Shown here in pieces: positions 54,626 through 64,000 of a stretch of DNA of 64,000 nucleotides (its first letter is position 1; every line of letters starts with the position of its first letter). The notes below the pieces were generated by a model. That model saw only the letters and a list, made by a program, of their open reading frames with translations. It had not been told where the DNA came from and made no database searches. A program made the position numbers and the translations under genes. The stretch comes from Monodelphis domestica (lineage: Eukaryota; Chordata; Mammalia; Didelphimorphia; Didelphidae), in NCBI RefSeq assembly GCF_027887165.1, contig NC_077230.1, forward strand, positions 346,513,989-346,577,988, read 5' to 3'.

Positions 54626-55460
54626 AAGGAATTCTTTATTCTCTTTGTCTATTTTGAGTTAAAAAACCAAAAACTTAAAAATACCCCTACTTAACGCTAA
54701 ATAAAAGAGTTCACAGTTACTTGGAGAGCTCCACCCTTTTAACTCAATCAGTCTGAAACTTGTGAATCCTTTGATAAGAGTTTATACCCTCAGAAGATGA
54801 GACATGGATCCCACAGACACTGACCCCCTGGACAGTGCTAGGCAATTTGGAAGCTGTATTTGGTCCCCGTAAAGTGGAGGAAGGGACAGGAAGTGACATG
54901 GGAAAATATTATAAACAGGCCTGAACTTCCTGTCCAAGGGGTCTTTTTGGCTTGGAGCTTCAGCTGGTGACTTGCCTTTTGGAAGTGACCTTGGCTTTTG
55001 GGACTGCTCCTTTGATCTTTGGCTTGGATCTTCTCCTGGAGAGTCAGTTTGGACTGGGACTTTGGCTCCTGGACTGCTTCTATGAGGACTGCTCCTGGAT
55101 CTTCTCCTTTGGAGTCCATCTTGGGTGAGTGAGTAGCTGGCCTTCCTTTCCTGGCTTCTGGAGAGATTAGTGTTCAAGAAAGGTTTTCCCCTTTTGGGTG
55201 GAACACTGGGTCCTCTAGTCAAGGGTTAACGAGCCCTGCCAGGCTGGGCTGGGTACCAGAGCAACATTTAGTGTGATAGGCTAAACACCTTTTCTACCTT
55301 CTTCTTACATTTCTCTACTTTCATCTTTCTACCTCTTTTGTAAATAAAGCTACTAAAAGTCATTTTGGCTTGCGCTATAATATTTTTAAATTGGTGACTA
55401 CAATATTAATTTAGAATTCTCATATATTTAGTCAAACTCTTAATTTAATTCCTTGTATAT
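54620..55460 (+). mobile_element. Solo LTR, 'ggtgacta' family, in L1
   Basis: Same blocks as 11219-12055: catggatcccacagacactg, ctggacagtgctaggcaatt, cttttgtaaataaagctact (poly(A) site) and aattggtgactacaatatta. A middle part rich in ggatcttctcctggag-type repeats is family-typical. Antisense to MRPL48. Fossil, no internal region. Confidence 0.7.
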
Positions 55461-55464
55461 AATG

Positions 55465-55555
55465 TCCTTTAAATTTCTTGCCTTCTCAATAGGTGGGGGA
55501 AGGAGAAAAAGAAAAGGAATTTTGACCTGTAAATAAAAATTAACTTTTTTTTTTT
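55465..55555 (+). mobile_element. L1 3' UTR end, right part
   Basis: The phrase tcttgccttctcaataggtg and a G/A-rich stretch end in aataaaaattaac, as in old marsupial L1 ends. Likely the continuation of 54363-54625. Confidence 0.6.
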
Positions 55556-55654
55556 CCCCAAAAAGGTGACCGTCTACATGATACCTTTCTTGGCGTAGTT
55601 CCACACTGCCTTCCTCCCATACACAGTACTAGTGCCTTCTTCAAGGTTACCTTC

Positions 55655-55680
55655 AAAATACCTGTATTCACAGGTATTTT
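55655..55680. repeat. Short perfect hairpin
   Basis: Arms aaaatacctgt and acaggtatttt (11 bp each) are separated by attc. Confidence 0.9.
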
Positions 55681-55689
55681 ATTAGAAAG

Positions 55690-57075
55690 AGGGAAAGATA
55701 GCAGCTCTCAAATTGTATTACAAAGTGGTAATAATAAAAACAATATGGCATTGGCTAAGAAATAGAGTGGGAGAGCACCAGAATAGATTAAGTATACACA
55801 GAAGTAAATGACCATAATAATGCAGTATTTAATAAATACAAAGATCTGAGCTTTGGGGACAAAGAGTCACTATCTGACAAAAATTGCTGGGAAAACTGGA
55901 AAACAATATGGCAGAAAGTAGGTATAGACCAACATCTCATACCATGTACCAAGATTAGGTAAAAATGGGTACATGAATGGTATACATAAAGGGTGATACA
56001 CCATAAGCAAATTAGGGAAGGGTGGAATAGTTTACTGGTCAGCTCTATGGAAAAGGGATGAATTTATGACCAAATAAGAGGTAAGAGGACATTACAAGGT
56101 GAAAAATGAATAATTTTTACAATATGAAATTTAAAATGATTTATGTGAACAAAACAAATACAACCAAGATTAGAAGGAACACAGAAAGCTGGGAAAATTG
56201 TCTCTGATAAAGGCCCAATTTCTCAAATATATAGAGAATTGAGTTAAATTTGTCAGAATATAAGTCATTCTCCAATTGCCATATGGTCAAAGGACATGAT
56301 CAGGCAATTTTCAGATAAAGAAATTAATGTTATCTACAATCATGTGAAAAAATGGTCTAAATCACTACTAATTAGAGAAATGCAAATGAAAACACATCTG
56401 AGGTACCACCACACAGCTGATTGGCTAATATGAAAGAAAAGGAAAGTTACATGTTGGAAGGGATGTGGGAAAATTGAGACACTAATGCATCGTTAGTGGA
56501 GTTGTAAATTGATCCAATCATTCTGGAGAGAAATTTGGAACAATTCCCAAAAGGCTATAAAATTGCACATACCCTTTGATCCAGCAATTCTACTATTATG
56601 TCTACGTCCCAAAAAGATCACTCCCTCCCCCCCCAAAAAAAAGGAGAGAAAAGGACTTATTTGTAAAGATATTTATGGCAGCTCTTTTTTTTTTCTGATG
56701 GCAAAAAAAATTGTAAATTGAGAGGATATCCCATCAATTGGGGAATGGCTAAATAAGTTTTGGTATATATAATTGTAATGAATACAGTTGTGCTAGGAGA
56801 AATGAGCAGGATGTTCTCAGAAAAACATGAAGACTTGTATGAACTGATAAAAAGTGAAGTGAGCAAAGCCAGGAGAATATTATGACAGCAATTATACAAT
56901 GATCAACTGTGAATGACAGCTATTCTCAGTAATGATCCAATACAAATTCTGAAGGACTTATGATAAAAAATGCTATACACCTCCAGAGAAATGATGGGAG
57001 TCTGAAAGCAGATTAAAGCATACCATTTTCCATTTTTCACCTTACTTATTTTTTTTTTTGAGGGGTGGGAGGGGG
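55690..57075 (+). mobile_element. L1 LINE, ORF2 C-terminal part and 3' UTR, decayed
   Basis: Starts near atggcattggctaagaaata and runs through ccatgtaccaagattaggta, gacatgatcaggcaattttc, aaatgcaaatgaaaacacat, ggagttgtaaattgatccaa and ccctttgatccagcaattct (frame 56509-56721, SFWREIWNN..IPFDPAI) to aaagtgaagtgagcaaagcc. Many stops and frameshifts. Confidence 0.88.
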
Positions 57076-57099
57076 TAGGTGGTATGTGTCTTTTAGAAT

Positions 57100-57215
57100 G
57101 AGGGCAGAGACTATTTCACTTTTATCTTTATATTGCCAACATCTAGTATAGTGCTAGCAACACAGAAGGCACTTAAATTTTTTTTGATTAACTGGTTCAT
57201 TCATTCAAACATTAA
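57100..57215 (+). repeat. L2 3' end
   Basis: Shows gagggcagagactatttcac, tattgccaacatctagtata and ggcacttaaattttttttga. Confidence 0.7.
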
Positions 57216-57284
57216 AAAAATACTAATTGAGAGGCTACTTTATTTAACTCATTGTGTTGTGCCATGCCTAATACAAGAAGAAGC

Positions 57285-57530
57285 ACTGTGGTGAAGCAGA
57301 AAAAGAAGTGGTCTCTGAGCTAGGAAGAATAGTTCAAGAGATGCTTCTGACACACAATGGCCATGTGATTCTGGGTAAGCCACTTAATCTTTCTCTGCCC
57401 CAGGTAAATCTTTAAGAGTAAATGTGATAGAAAAACTGTTATTCTTCATTGATAGGAATTTCCTACAGCAATGTAATTTTAGGAAATTCCCTCCAGCAAT
57501 GTGATTTAAAGTCTGGGACAAAATCATAGG
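57285..57530 (+). repeat. CORE-SINE (THER2-like) with a doubled tail unit
   Basis: CORE as ggccatgtgattctgggtaa gcc, then gaatttcctacagcaatgta and again gaaattccctccagcaatgt. The tail unit is repeated in tandem. Confidence 0.55.
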
Positions 57531-57904
57531 TGTAATATTTAGTGGTCTTTTTCAGACACTTATAATGAAGAAGGAATACTGGATTCATGAAGGTTCTATA
57601 AATGAATCCCAAAGTTCTGGCAGGTGTCACCCAGCCGTATCATAATCAGAGATCTAAATCAGTTAAGCACTGGGTGAAGCTTTTGCCAGTAGTCCTAACA
57701 AAGGTATCTGCCATCCTCCCACTAAAGTTTCCCACAGGAAACAGATAAAGGTAGAGAGAGCTCAGGTCACTGGCTGATGTTTCTGAAACTGGTCCTTACC
57801 TTAGAAGATTACAGAGCTCTTCATGGAATGGCAATATGTTGCTGGAGGTTAGGGTTACCTGGATTGTATCTGTATAACTTAAATGGTTGTATTCCTGTAT
57901 TATT

Positions 57905-57905
<1 letters not shown>

Positions 57906-57985
<80 letters not shown>
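57906..57985. repeat. (TA)n microsatellite, about 40 units
   Basis: About 80 bases of uninterrupted TA. The open frame YIYIYI... across it is an artefact. Confidence 0.98.
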
Positions 57986-57987
<2 letters not shown>

Positions 57988-57989
57988 CT

Positions 57990-59235
57990 AGGAAAATTTT
58001 GAGTACTGATTTCTGTTTAAAGTCTTATAAACAGAGCACAGCTAAATCACCCACCAAAGGGTTACAGATAGACTATGTATGTGTCCATTGTCCAAGGACT
58101 AATCTAGCAAAGTGAACAAAGGGATCATCACTCTTAAGTTGCCATCAAGGGATAAATTTTCTTGACCATCACATTGACATCACATTCTCAATTTACTAAG
58201 GTGAGAAATGTTTGTAATCTGGGTTAGGGAAAGAAAAACCCAAATCAAGGAACTAATAGATCAATGAAATAATTACGAAAGGAATAAAGGAGCAAAATAT
58301 CTTAGTAGAAATGAAAAATATATTTGATTTAAAATCTCTGGTTTCTGATTCTATGACCTACTTTGGGGCCACAAAACAAAAAAAAATTTAATCACCACAA
58401 CACTTGGTCATGACTGAACCTGTCTGATCTGCTGTTGATATTCCCTGGCAATCAAGCACTTTCAGTTGTAGTTTGGGACAATTTCTATAATTACAGCAGT
58501 TGGTTAATTAAGAAGTTGGTTCAAATCACTGTTAAATTAACAAATCCCTGCCCTGAAATGGAAAGCTTTGGTCAATTTACCAGTGGTTAAACCATTTAAT
58601 TAGTCAATTGTTTTAATTATAGAATTTACAATGCTTTAAAAACCTATGATTGCCAATGAATTCAACTGATTTTTTTTTCCTTCTTTGGCTTGTTCTGCAT
58701 CATTAAATTGGGTCTCCTGCTGCCACATTAACATAAGCCTCTTGAGAGAAGTGACAGCACTTTTCCTAAATGAAGACAGTAAACTCCAGAGTTTCAAATA
58801 GAAGCTTAGAAAATCTTTCAATTATCACATTTTTAAAAGGAAATAATCACAAATTTTCTCATCAGTTTGAGGGCAGGATGACAGAGTGCCTTTCAACACA
58901 TCAGATCAGATTAGCCTTCAATCTCTTTGGTTACTGAAATGCTCAATCCAGAATTTGGGAGAGACAACTATTTGTATTATTTTAATCTTGTTTCTCTCAG
59001 CCGTTTTTTTTATTAATTTGGAAAGAAATTATCTGAGGACAAGTGACTATCTTGTTACAAATTTTGCACTTAATGATCAGTGGACTATTGCAGAAGCTAA
59101 GAAAATGACTGGTTTTATGATGAAGAGTATTCAGATGTTAAGTTCATCTACAGCCTCATGAAAAGCATCCAGGAGCAGGTAGAACAACAGTTTCTGCTGC
59201 TCCGATTTTTAAACATTATGGAAGAAATAATTCCC
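57990..59235. other. Intron sequence, low in repeats
   Basis: About 1.2 kb in which I recognise no interspersed repeat and no exon. The part at 58430-58720 has several taattaa/ttaatta and tcaattg words. Confidence 0.4.
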
Positions 59236-59245
59236 TAAGAATCAG

Positions 59246-59310
59246 TCAATAATAAATGTTTATTAAGCACCTACTGTGTACCAGGTATTGTGCTAAGCAT
59301 TAGATCAAAG
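59246..59310 (-). repeat. L2 3' terminal piece
   Basis: Shows taaatgtttattaagcacct followed by actgtgtaccaggtattgtg. Confidence 0.75.
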
Positions 59311-59560
59311 AACTATAGTGTGGAAAAGACCTTGAGAGAGATCACCTTATCTAAACCACTACTCTAGGGATAAGGCTGTTATTGGACATAGCCAAGAAAT
59401 AGTCCATTGACATCAGTTTGACCCTCCAGGGATGAAAAGCCCACTGTCTCACAGCAACATCTATTCTTCAGCTGAATAGCTCCAATTAATTATGAGGTTT
59501 TTTTCCTACTGAGTCAAAGGTCTATCACACTTATGTCTCTCATCCAGAACCTTCTCATTC
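59311..59560 (-). repeat. L3/CR1-like LINE part
   Basis: Reverse L3-like order: ctatagtgtggaaaagacct, tatctaaaccactactctag and tagtccattgacatc. Weak. Confidence 0.4.
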
Positions 59561-60185
59561 TAACAATGCTGTGAGCTGCTGACATCCCTCAATGCAACCA
59601 CCTATCTCAATAATCCCTATCTCAAAAAGTCTCAAAGCAGTCTCCTAAAATTTGCAAAAAAAAATCTTCATTTGAAAACTTTTGTGAACATGATTTTATT
59701 TCAAAGTAGTGTTTAAAGTACTCAAAAGGCACCTTTTATACCCTTTAGTAGTATACCAGATTTATGTAAAATCAGATAGTTCCTTGAAAAAAATTATCCC
59801 ATCATAGAGAAACAGACAAAGAAGAAATACCAAAGGCTCACATTGTTAGACTCTCTTTTGTCAACTTTCTTTTGTCAATCAAGTTAATCAAACTACTTCC
59901 TGGACCAGTTGAGAAATCAGGGCATTTATTTTAGGCCTGTTTGTTTTTCTTAGACAGCCAATCATGAGAGAGGCTCTAGAGTGTGATAGATTCAGTCACT
60001 TATTCATTCAAAAAAACAGTTTCTGAGTGCCTATTACAAACAATAAAAGTGAAAGCCTGGTCTCCTAAAAAAATCAGAAATCTGAAGGCAGGGAGAGATG
60101 TTAGAACTTTAGAAATCTAGATTTAAAAAAGGCTCAGGAAGAGATCTTAGAACCTAGAACAGACTGTCAAAACTAGAAGGTGCCA
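59561..60185. other. Intron sequence with an L2 scrap
   Basis: An L2 end near 60000-60040 (cagtttctgagtgcctatta). The rest is unplaced. Confidence 0.4.
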
Positions 60186-60189
60186 CAAG

Positions 60190-60320
60190 AACAGTCAATA
60201 TTATATCTGAAAGGAACCTTACAGATAGTTTAATAAATTCCACCTCAAAGAGGAAACTGATATAGCCAGTCACTGGTAAAACTACAACCAAAATCCAAAT
60301 CTCACGGCTCTACAATAAAG
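60190..60320 (-). repeat. CORE-SINE (THER1/MIR class), degraded
   Basis: Shows atctgaaaggaaccttacag, cacctcaaagaggaaactga and tatagccagtcactggtaaa. Confidence 0.5.
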
Positions 60321-61029
60321 ATTGACCCCCTCTCAATAAACCTAGTTCTTTTTGGCTTTGAGACTTTAATTCTCTTATTTGCATTCTTGTGCTTAGAAAT
60401 TACACAGTAGAGAAGTCTCTAGGTCTCAAGACCAAAATACCCAAAGCCTTGTAAGAGGACTTCTTTTATGCTCAAAGAATCATTGGTAGAAGTCACTTGA
60501 TGGTAACTTTAAAGTCACTTGATAGACAAGGAGAAAGTGGGGGAGCCTGAACCCGACTTTCTAACCCTGATGATGTCAATGATGATGTGTACTAAGATGA
60601 CCAGGGTAAATGGGAGGTGCCAAGCTCCCAAACAAGGCAAAAGCTCCATGATGTATACTGGGGTATATACAAAGGTGAAGGGGTATCACCAGGCTTCTAA
60701 TGAAGGAAAAAGCCTCTATACTAATGAAGGCCAAGCCACAAGTTCAAGACCATAATTGCTGAGGGTGCATGATATAGCAAATTAAAGGCTAAGGTTAAAA
60801 CTGAGACCTATGCTAACAATGATTAACTATGCAAAAGCAATTCTTTACTTTGGTTCAAAACCTTACTTATACTAAAATAATCACAAAAGGCCTACTAAAA
60901 TCATCACTTATGCTAACATTATTTAACTCATCTCAGAATTACAATTATGATTATCTAAATACTACTAATAACATTTAAATCTAATCATATAAGGGGGCAG
61001 GGGATTTTTCACTCACAACTACTATAACA
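60321..61029. other. Unplaced 0.7 kb
   Basis: No gene seen; the 78-codon frame at 60519-60755 has no known domain. Could be old retroviral sequence. Confidence 0.35.
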
Positions 61030-61900
61030 CTTCTGTATTAGAGCACTAAGCTGGACTTCTGGCCAAGACAAATGCCTGAACAGAGGCAGACCACTCAATT
61101 CCCAAAACTTATTCCAGTAAGAACCTAAATTTCATAACGGACCAAATTAACAATCAATCTAATGAGAAACTACAGTTAAGTGATTTCTTCTGCCTCAAAC
61201 TAAACAAAAGGTCAGCTCATAGGCGATAGGAAAGCCCCAGCAAATAAGATAACAACCTGTTAACACAGGCCAAAGACATGTGGCCCATGAGGTTCTGTGT
61301 CTAGAGGCAGCAAGAGCAGAAGGGCACTCTAAAAAAGCCCCAGAGGAGAGACCTTATAATACCTGGGCAGCAGCAATGACTTTTGCCACATAGCAGCATT
61401 CAGATTAAGATAGCCTAGGGACCTAGGGGCTCCAGAGAAGCCATAAAGGGATCTAAAAATCAAACACTTTGAACCCCAAAGATTCTAGGTAGATTCTAAC
61501 CCTAAGAGGTGAAGGTCACTCAAAGGAATCCAGGGTAAGACTAAATAGAGATCACTATCTTTCCCACAGAGAGGCACTTGGTCTTGCCATTGACACACAA
61601 GAACCCAATTCAAGATGAAAAAATCAAAGAAAACACCAACTAGTATCAAAAATTATTGGAGACCTAGAGACTTCTCAAAAAAAAAAGGAAAAAGCAACTC
61701 TAAAATAATTGCAAGCAGAGACTTGAGGGGAGAAAGGGAGGGACAGGAATTTTTCAAAAGGCCTGTGTGACTATCTAGAAGAAATAAAATAAAAGATTTA
61801 AAAATATGAAATAAGAGCTATTGAGAAAAGAATTAGAAGGCAAATAATTTAGAAAAGTGGTAATCCTTACCCAGGTAAGACTCACCAAATGTAGAAATTA
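61030..61900 (+). mobile_element. L1 5' UTR and start of ORF1, decayed
   Basis: The layout is a leader with gccccagcaaataagataac, then atgaaaaaatcaaagaaaac (MKKSKKTPTSIKNYW-like, near 61615), then agagctattgagaaaagaat. This resembles the 5' end of marsupial L1. A frame break follows soon after the ORF1 start. No ORF2 follows. Confidence 0.5.
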
Positions 61901-62165
61901 TTATATACTTTTTAAAATAAACAGGCAGAATAAGGTGAAAATCTACAGTTCCATGGGCAATTCTCTTTTTTGTGTTTTGCTATGTGTATGAAAAATATTC
62001 TTTTTTTGGGTTCATAATAAAAAAATAGAACTTTAAAATAATATTTTGCTTCTGGAAGGTGGGTATACCTTCTGAACTATTTTTTCAAAACATGTGTTTA
62101 TATTATTCTAGGCAAGATAATAATGGAAGACTAGCAATAGTTTTATTCAAGGAAAAGTTGCTCAC

Positions 62166-62203
62166 CTGCAGAATAGCTGGGATTCTCTCCTTTCAGTTGG
62201 AAT
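62166..62203 (-). CDS. MRPL48: MRPL48 coding exon (most upstream seen)
   Basis: A 38-bp exon bounded by acceptor tttctttag and donor gtgagc. It supplies one base to finish an upstream codon, 12 codons reading FQLKGENPSYSA, and one G that opens the next codon. The human protein reads FRTSGEKPIYSVG at the same place, just after the targeting region. The trailing G joins GC of the next exon to give glycine, so phase is kept. A microexon this short would not be called from coding potential alone. The call rests on the splice sites, the phase fit and the GE-P-YS match. Confidence 0.85.
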
Positions 62204-62487
62204 CTAAAGAAAAACAATATTGAAAATGATGAATTGATCACATTTCACTTATACATTACACTTAGATAAACCTCAAAAGTTCTAAAGAAAGACTAATTAT
62301 ATCATGCAAAAGACTCTCTTTACCAAAGTAATTCATATACCAAGGTGACCAAGGATTGATTTTTCCCTGTGCTATAAACCATTGCTATACTCTCTTTATA
62401 AATTGATCTTTAACCTAAATATTAAAAAAAAAATCAAAAAATAGAATTGGAAAATAGAAAAACAGATATTCTCCCCCTACATATACG

Positions 62488-62512
62488 AAGGGGTGGGGTG
62501 GGGGGTGAGGAC
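62488..62512 (+). repeat. G-rich tract
   Basis: Runs of 4, 4 and 6 G separated by single T, then tgagg. It could form a quadruplex on the strand opposite the MRPL48 transcript. It lies in the intron upstream of the 62166 exon. Confidence 0.6.
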
Positions 62513-62654
62513 AGGACTCCAAACCATACAAGAAACAAAAGCGATCAGGAGATCACAAAAGAAAAACCCCCAGCATATTTCAAATATAGGTAGAAAAATA
62601 TGAGCAACTGTCATTTAGGGAATAATCTACATCAGATATCTCTGTTAAGGATCA

Positions 62655-63175
62655 GAGGGCAGGGCCAAGTCGTAAGGGATTAACAAAAATATATAAGACA
62701 GCCATTTTCCCAATACATAAGTGGACAAAAGTTATGAAAAAATAATTTCAAACTATTAACAATCATATGTAAGACAGTTCTAAATCACCAATATTAAGAA
62801 AAATACATGTCAAAACAACCCTACGTCATGCTTAGAAAATTGTCAAAGATGACAAATGATGGAAAGAATCAATGTTAGTAGTTACTTCAGCAAGGAAGAA
62901 ATACTGTTAGAACTGTAAATTGTTCTAATATTTTAAAAAACCATTTGGAATCATGCTTTTTTTAAAAAAGTGACTAAAATTGGCTTTTATTACAGAGGTA
63001 GAATACTACATATACTTATAGACAGAGATGATCTGCCAATTATTTTTGTTAACTCTTCTTTTTCTTTTTTTTTTATTGCTTTGTTATATGGAAAGGCTCC
63101 ACTGCATAGGGAAGCAAAGGAATTTTATTCAGAAATGAATGTGACATAAAAACAAGAAATATTTCTTAAAATTTT
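62655..63175 (+). mobile_element. L1 ORF2 end and 3' UTR, old
   Basis: Shows tggacaaaagttatgaaaaa, catgtcaaaacaaccctacg, gatgacaaatgatggaaaga and the end ttattcagaaatgaatgtga followed by cataaaaac. Confidence 0.65.
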
Positions 63176-63399
63176 ATAATAAGGGAAACCTCACTGGAAG
63201 GAGATATATATTCAGAGATGACTAACATAAAAAAAAGAGCTATAAAACTTAAAAAATACTCATTGATAATGTTGTATTTGCTAGCATGACTTCAAAATTA
63301 TTTCAATTACAGAGTTTTGAACCCTGGATTCTTCTGTCAACTGCTGGGTGACAAATAATGAGAAAGTGATTAGCAGGAATAGATAACAGAGAGCAGAGA

Positions 63400-63690
63400 C
63401 CAAACTGAGGAGGAGATTCAAAATCATATCATTTCAGGATCAAAGGAAAATGGGACACATTTAGTATGGTAAAGAGAAGACTGAACAGAGATAGTGTCTT
63501 CTAGAATTCTGAAGCATTGCCATAGGAAAGAGTAAATGGACTTTTTTTTTGAACATTCATATAAGAACTTCCTAACAATTGGAACCATTCAAAGGTAAAA
63601 TAGATCATTTGGGTAGTTAATGAATTCTCCACCATTGTAGATTTTGAAGCTAAATTTGTAAAATATATTTCTGGCTTAGATACATGCAGA
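63400..63690 (+). repeat. L3/CR1 LINE 3' part
   Basis: Shows gagaagactgaacagagata, aagaacttcctaacaattgg and tgaattctccaccattgtag, in L3 order. Confidence 0.6.
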
Positions 63691-63711
63691 AAACCAAGGT
63701 CTCTTTAATCT

Positions 63712-63900
63712 TTAACTCTGGAATTCTATGTTGGAAGGAAACTTAAAAGCAATCAACTCCAACTCTCGGCCTAGTAAATAAATCCTCTCTATTAAATCTC
63801 TAACACCTGGTCATCCAATCTTTGACTGAAGACCTCCAGTATTATTAGAGAACTCATTGCTCCACTATGTAACCACTATGCTTGAGGCACAGTGATTATA
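63712..63900 (-). repeat. L3/CR1 LINE 3' part, reverse
   Basis: Shows ggaattctatgttggaagga, cacctggtcatccaatcttt and gactgaagacctccagtatt. It faces the plus-strand L3 just to its left, tail to tail. Confidence 0.65.
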
Positions 63901-64000
63901 TCATAGTATTATGATTTAGCAAGAATCTAAATAGGATTTGATAGGACTATGACCCTTGGCTCCTTTCCCCAAATGAGAGTTATATTCTGTTCCCAAGGTA

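Larger units (their letters stand above)
6890..64000 (-). other. MRPL48: MRPL48 gene, partial: last six coding exons, introns and 3' UTR
   Basis: This is the locus for mitochondrial ribosomal protein L48 (mL48), read right to left. Six exons with AG/GT borders give about 187 codons collinear with the human protein of about 212 residues. Shared signature strings include [24 protein letters not shown] and RPELEELLAK. Intron sizes from the 3' side are about 10.7, 2.9, 2.2, 24.0 and 14.8 kb, and every phase matches across introns. The protein has a ribosomal S10-like fold and sits in the central protuberance of the mitochondrial large subunit. The start codon, targeting peptide and promoter are not in the window. 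In human the gene lies next to COA4 and RAB6A; neither is visible here. Confidence 0.95.

Noticed and set aside
57777-58115. 112-codon frame with a YIYIYI stretch
   Set aside because: It is simply the (TA)n microsatellite read as codons.
62204-64000. First MRPL48 exon or CpG-island promoter
   Set aside because: No start codon exon similar to MSGTLEKV and no CpG-rich stretch; only L1 and L3 remains. It must lie further right.

Overview
The window is vertebrate nuclear DNA from a marsupial, most likely a didelphid opossum close to Monodelphis. About 14 copies or pieces of one tRNA-headed CORE-SINE recur, with a 3' tail running from 'accactcttctgcc' to 'gaaggtaagggttt'. I know this repeat from opossum DNA. 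The window also has MAR1 SINEs with BovB/RTE tails, much L2 and L3/CR1 LINE sequence, marsupial-type L1 and old hAT elements. There are no operons, bacterial genes, CRISPR arrays or rRNA genes.

One host gene is clear: MRPL48, a protein of the large mitochondrial ribosomal subunit (mL48), on the minus strand. Its last six coding exons lie at 62166-62203, 47305-47393, 23143-23312, 20862-20964, 17840-17929 and 7071-7145. All have consensus splice sites, matching intron phases and a close match to the human protein. A poly(A) signal is at 6913-6918. The first coding exon or exons and the promoter lie beyond the right edge. Introns run from about 2 kb to about 24 kb, so roughly 57 kb of the 64 kb is this gene, and almost all of it is intron and repeat.

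Layout. 1-6.9 kb: DNA downstream of MRPL48, holding an endogenous retrovirus fragment folded into an inverted repeat, a second unrelated inverted duplication, SINEs and L1 tails. 7-17.8 kb: last intron, with a 54-bp perfect palindrome, several solo LTRs, a 7SL RNA retropseudogene, L1 and L2. 17.9-23.3 kb: three short-spaced exons, an L2 split by two SINEs and an L1 tail. 23.3-47.3 kb: the 24-kb intron, with many L2 copies, a 1.1-kb hAT element, a stack of LTRs at 41.0-42.9 kb and CORE-SINEs. 47.4-62.2 kb: an intron whose core (50.15-54.36 kb) is one L2 broken by a small hAT, a SINE, a solo LTR and a 2.15-kb L1. It also holds a roughly 80-bp (TA)n tract. 62.2-64 kb: more intron with L1 and L3 remains.

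I found no convincing new multi-gene system. The best things to recheck are the perfect palindrome, the two inverted duplications, the 7SL copy, the hAT copies with recognisable 8-bp target duplications, and the nested L2 at 50-54 kb. SINE, LINE and LTR subfamily names come from memory of sequence features, not from a database search. Ends without a target duplication are approximate.
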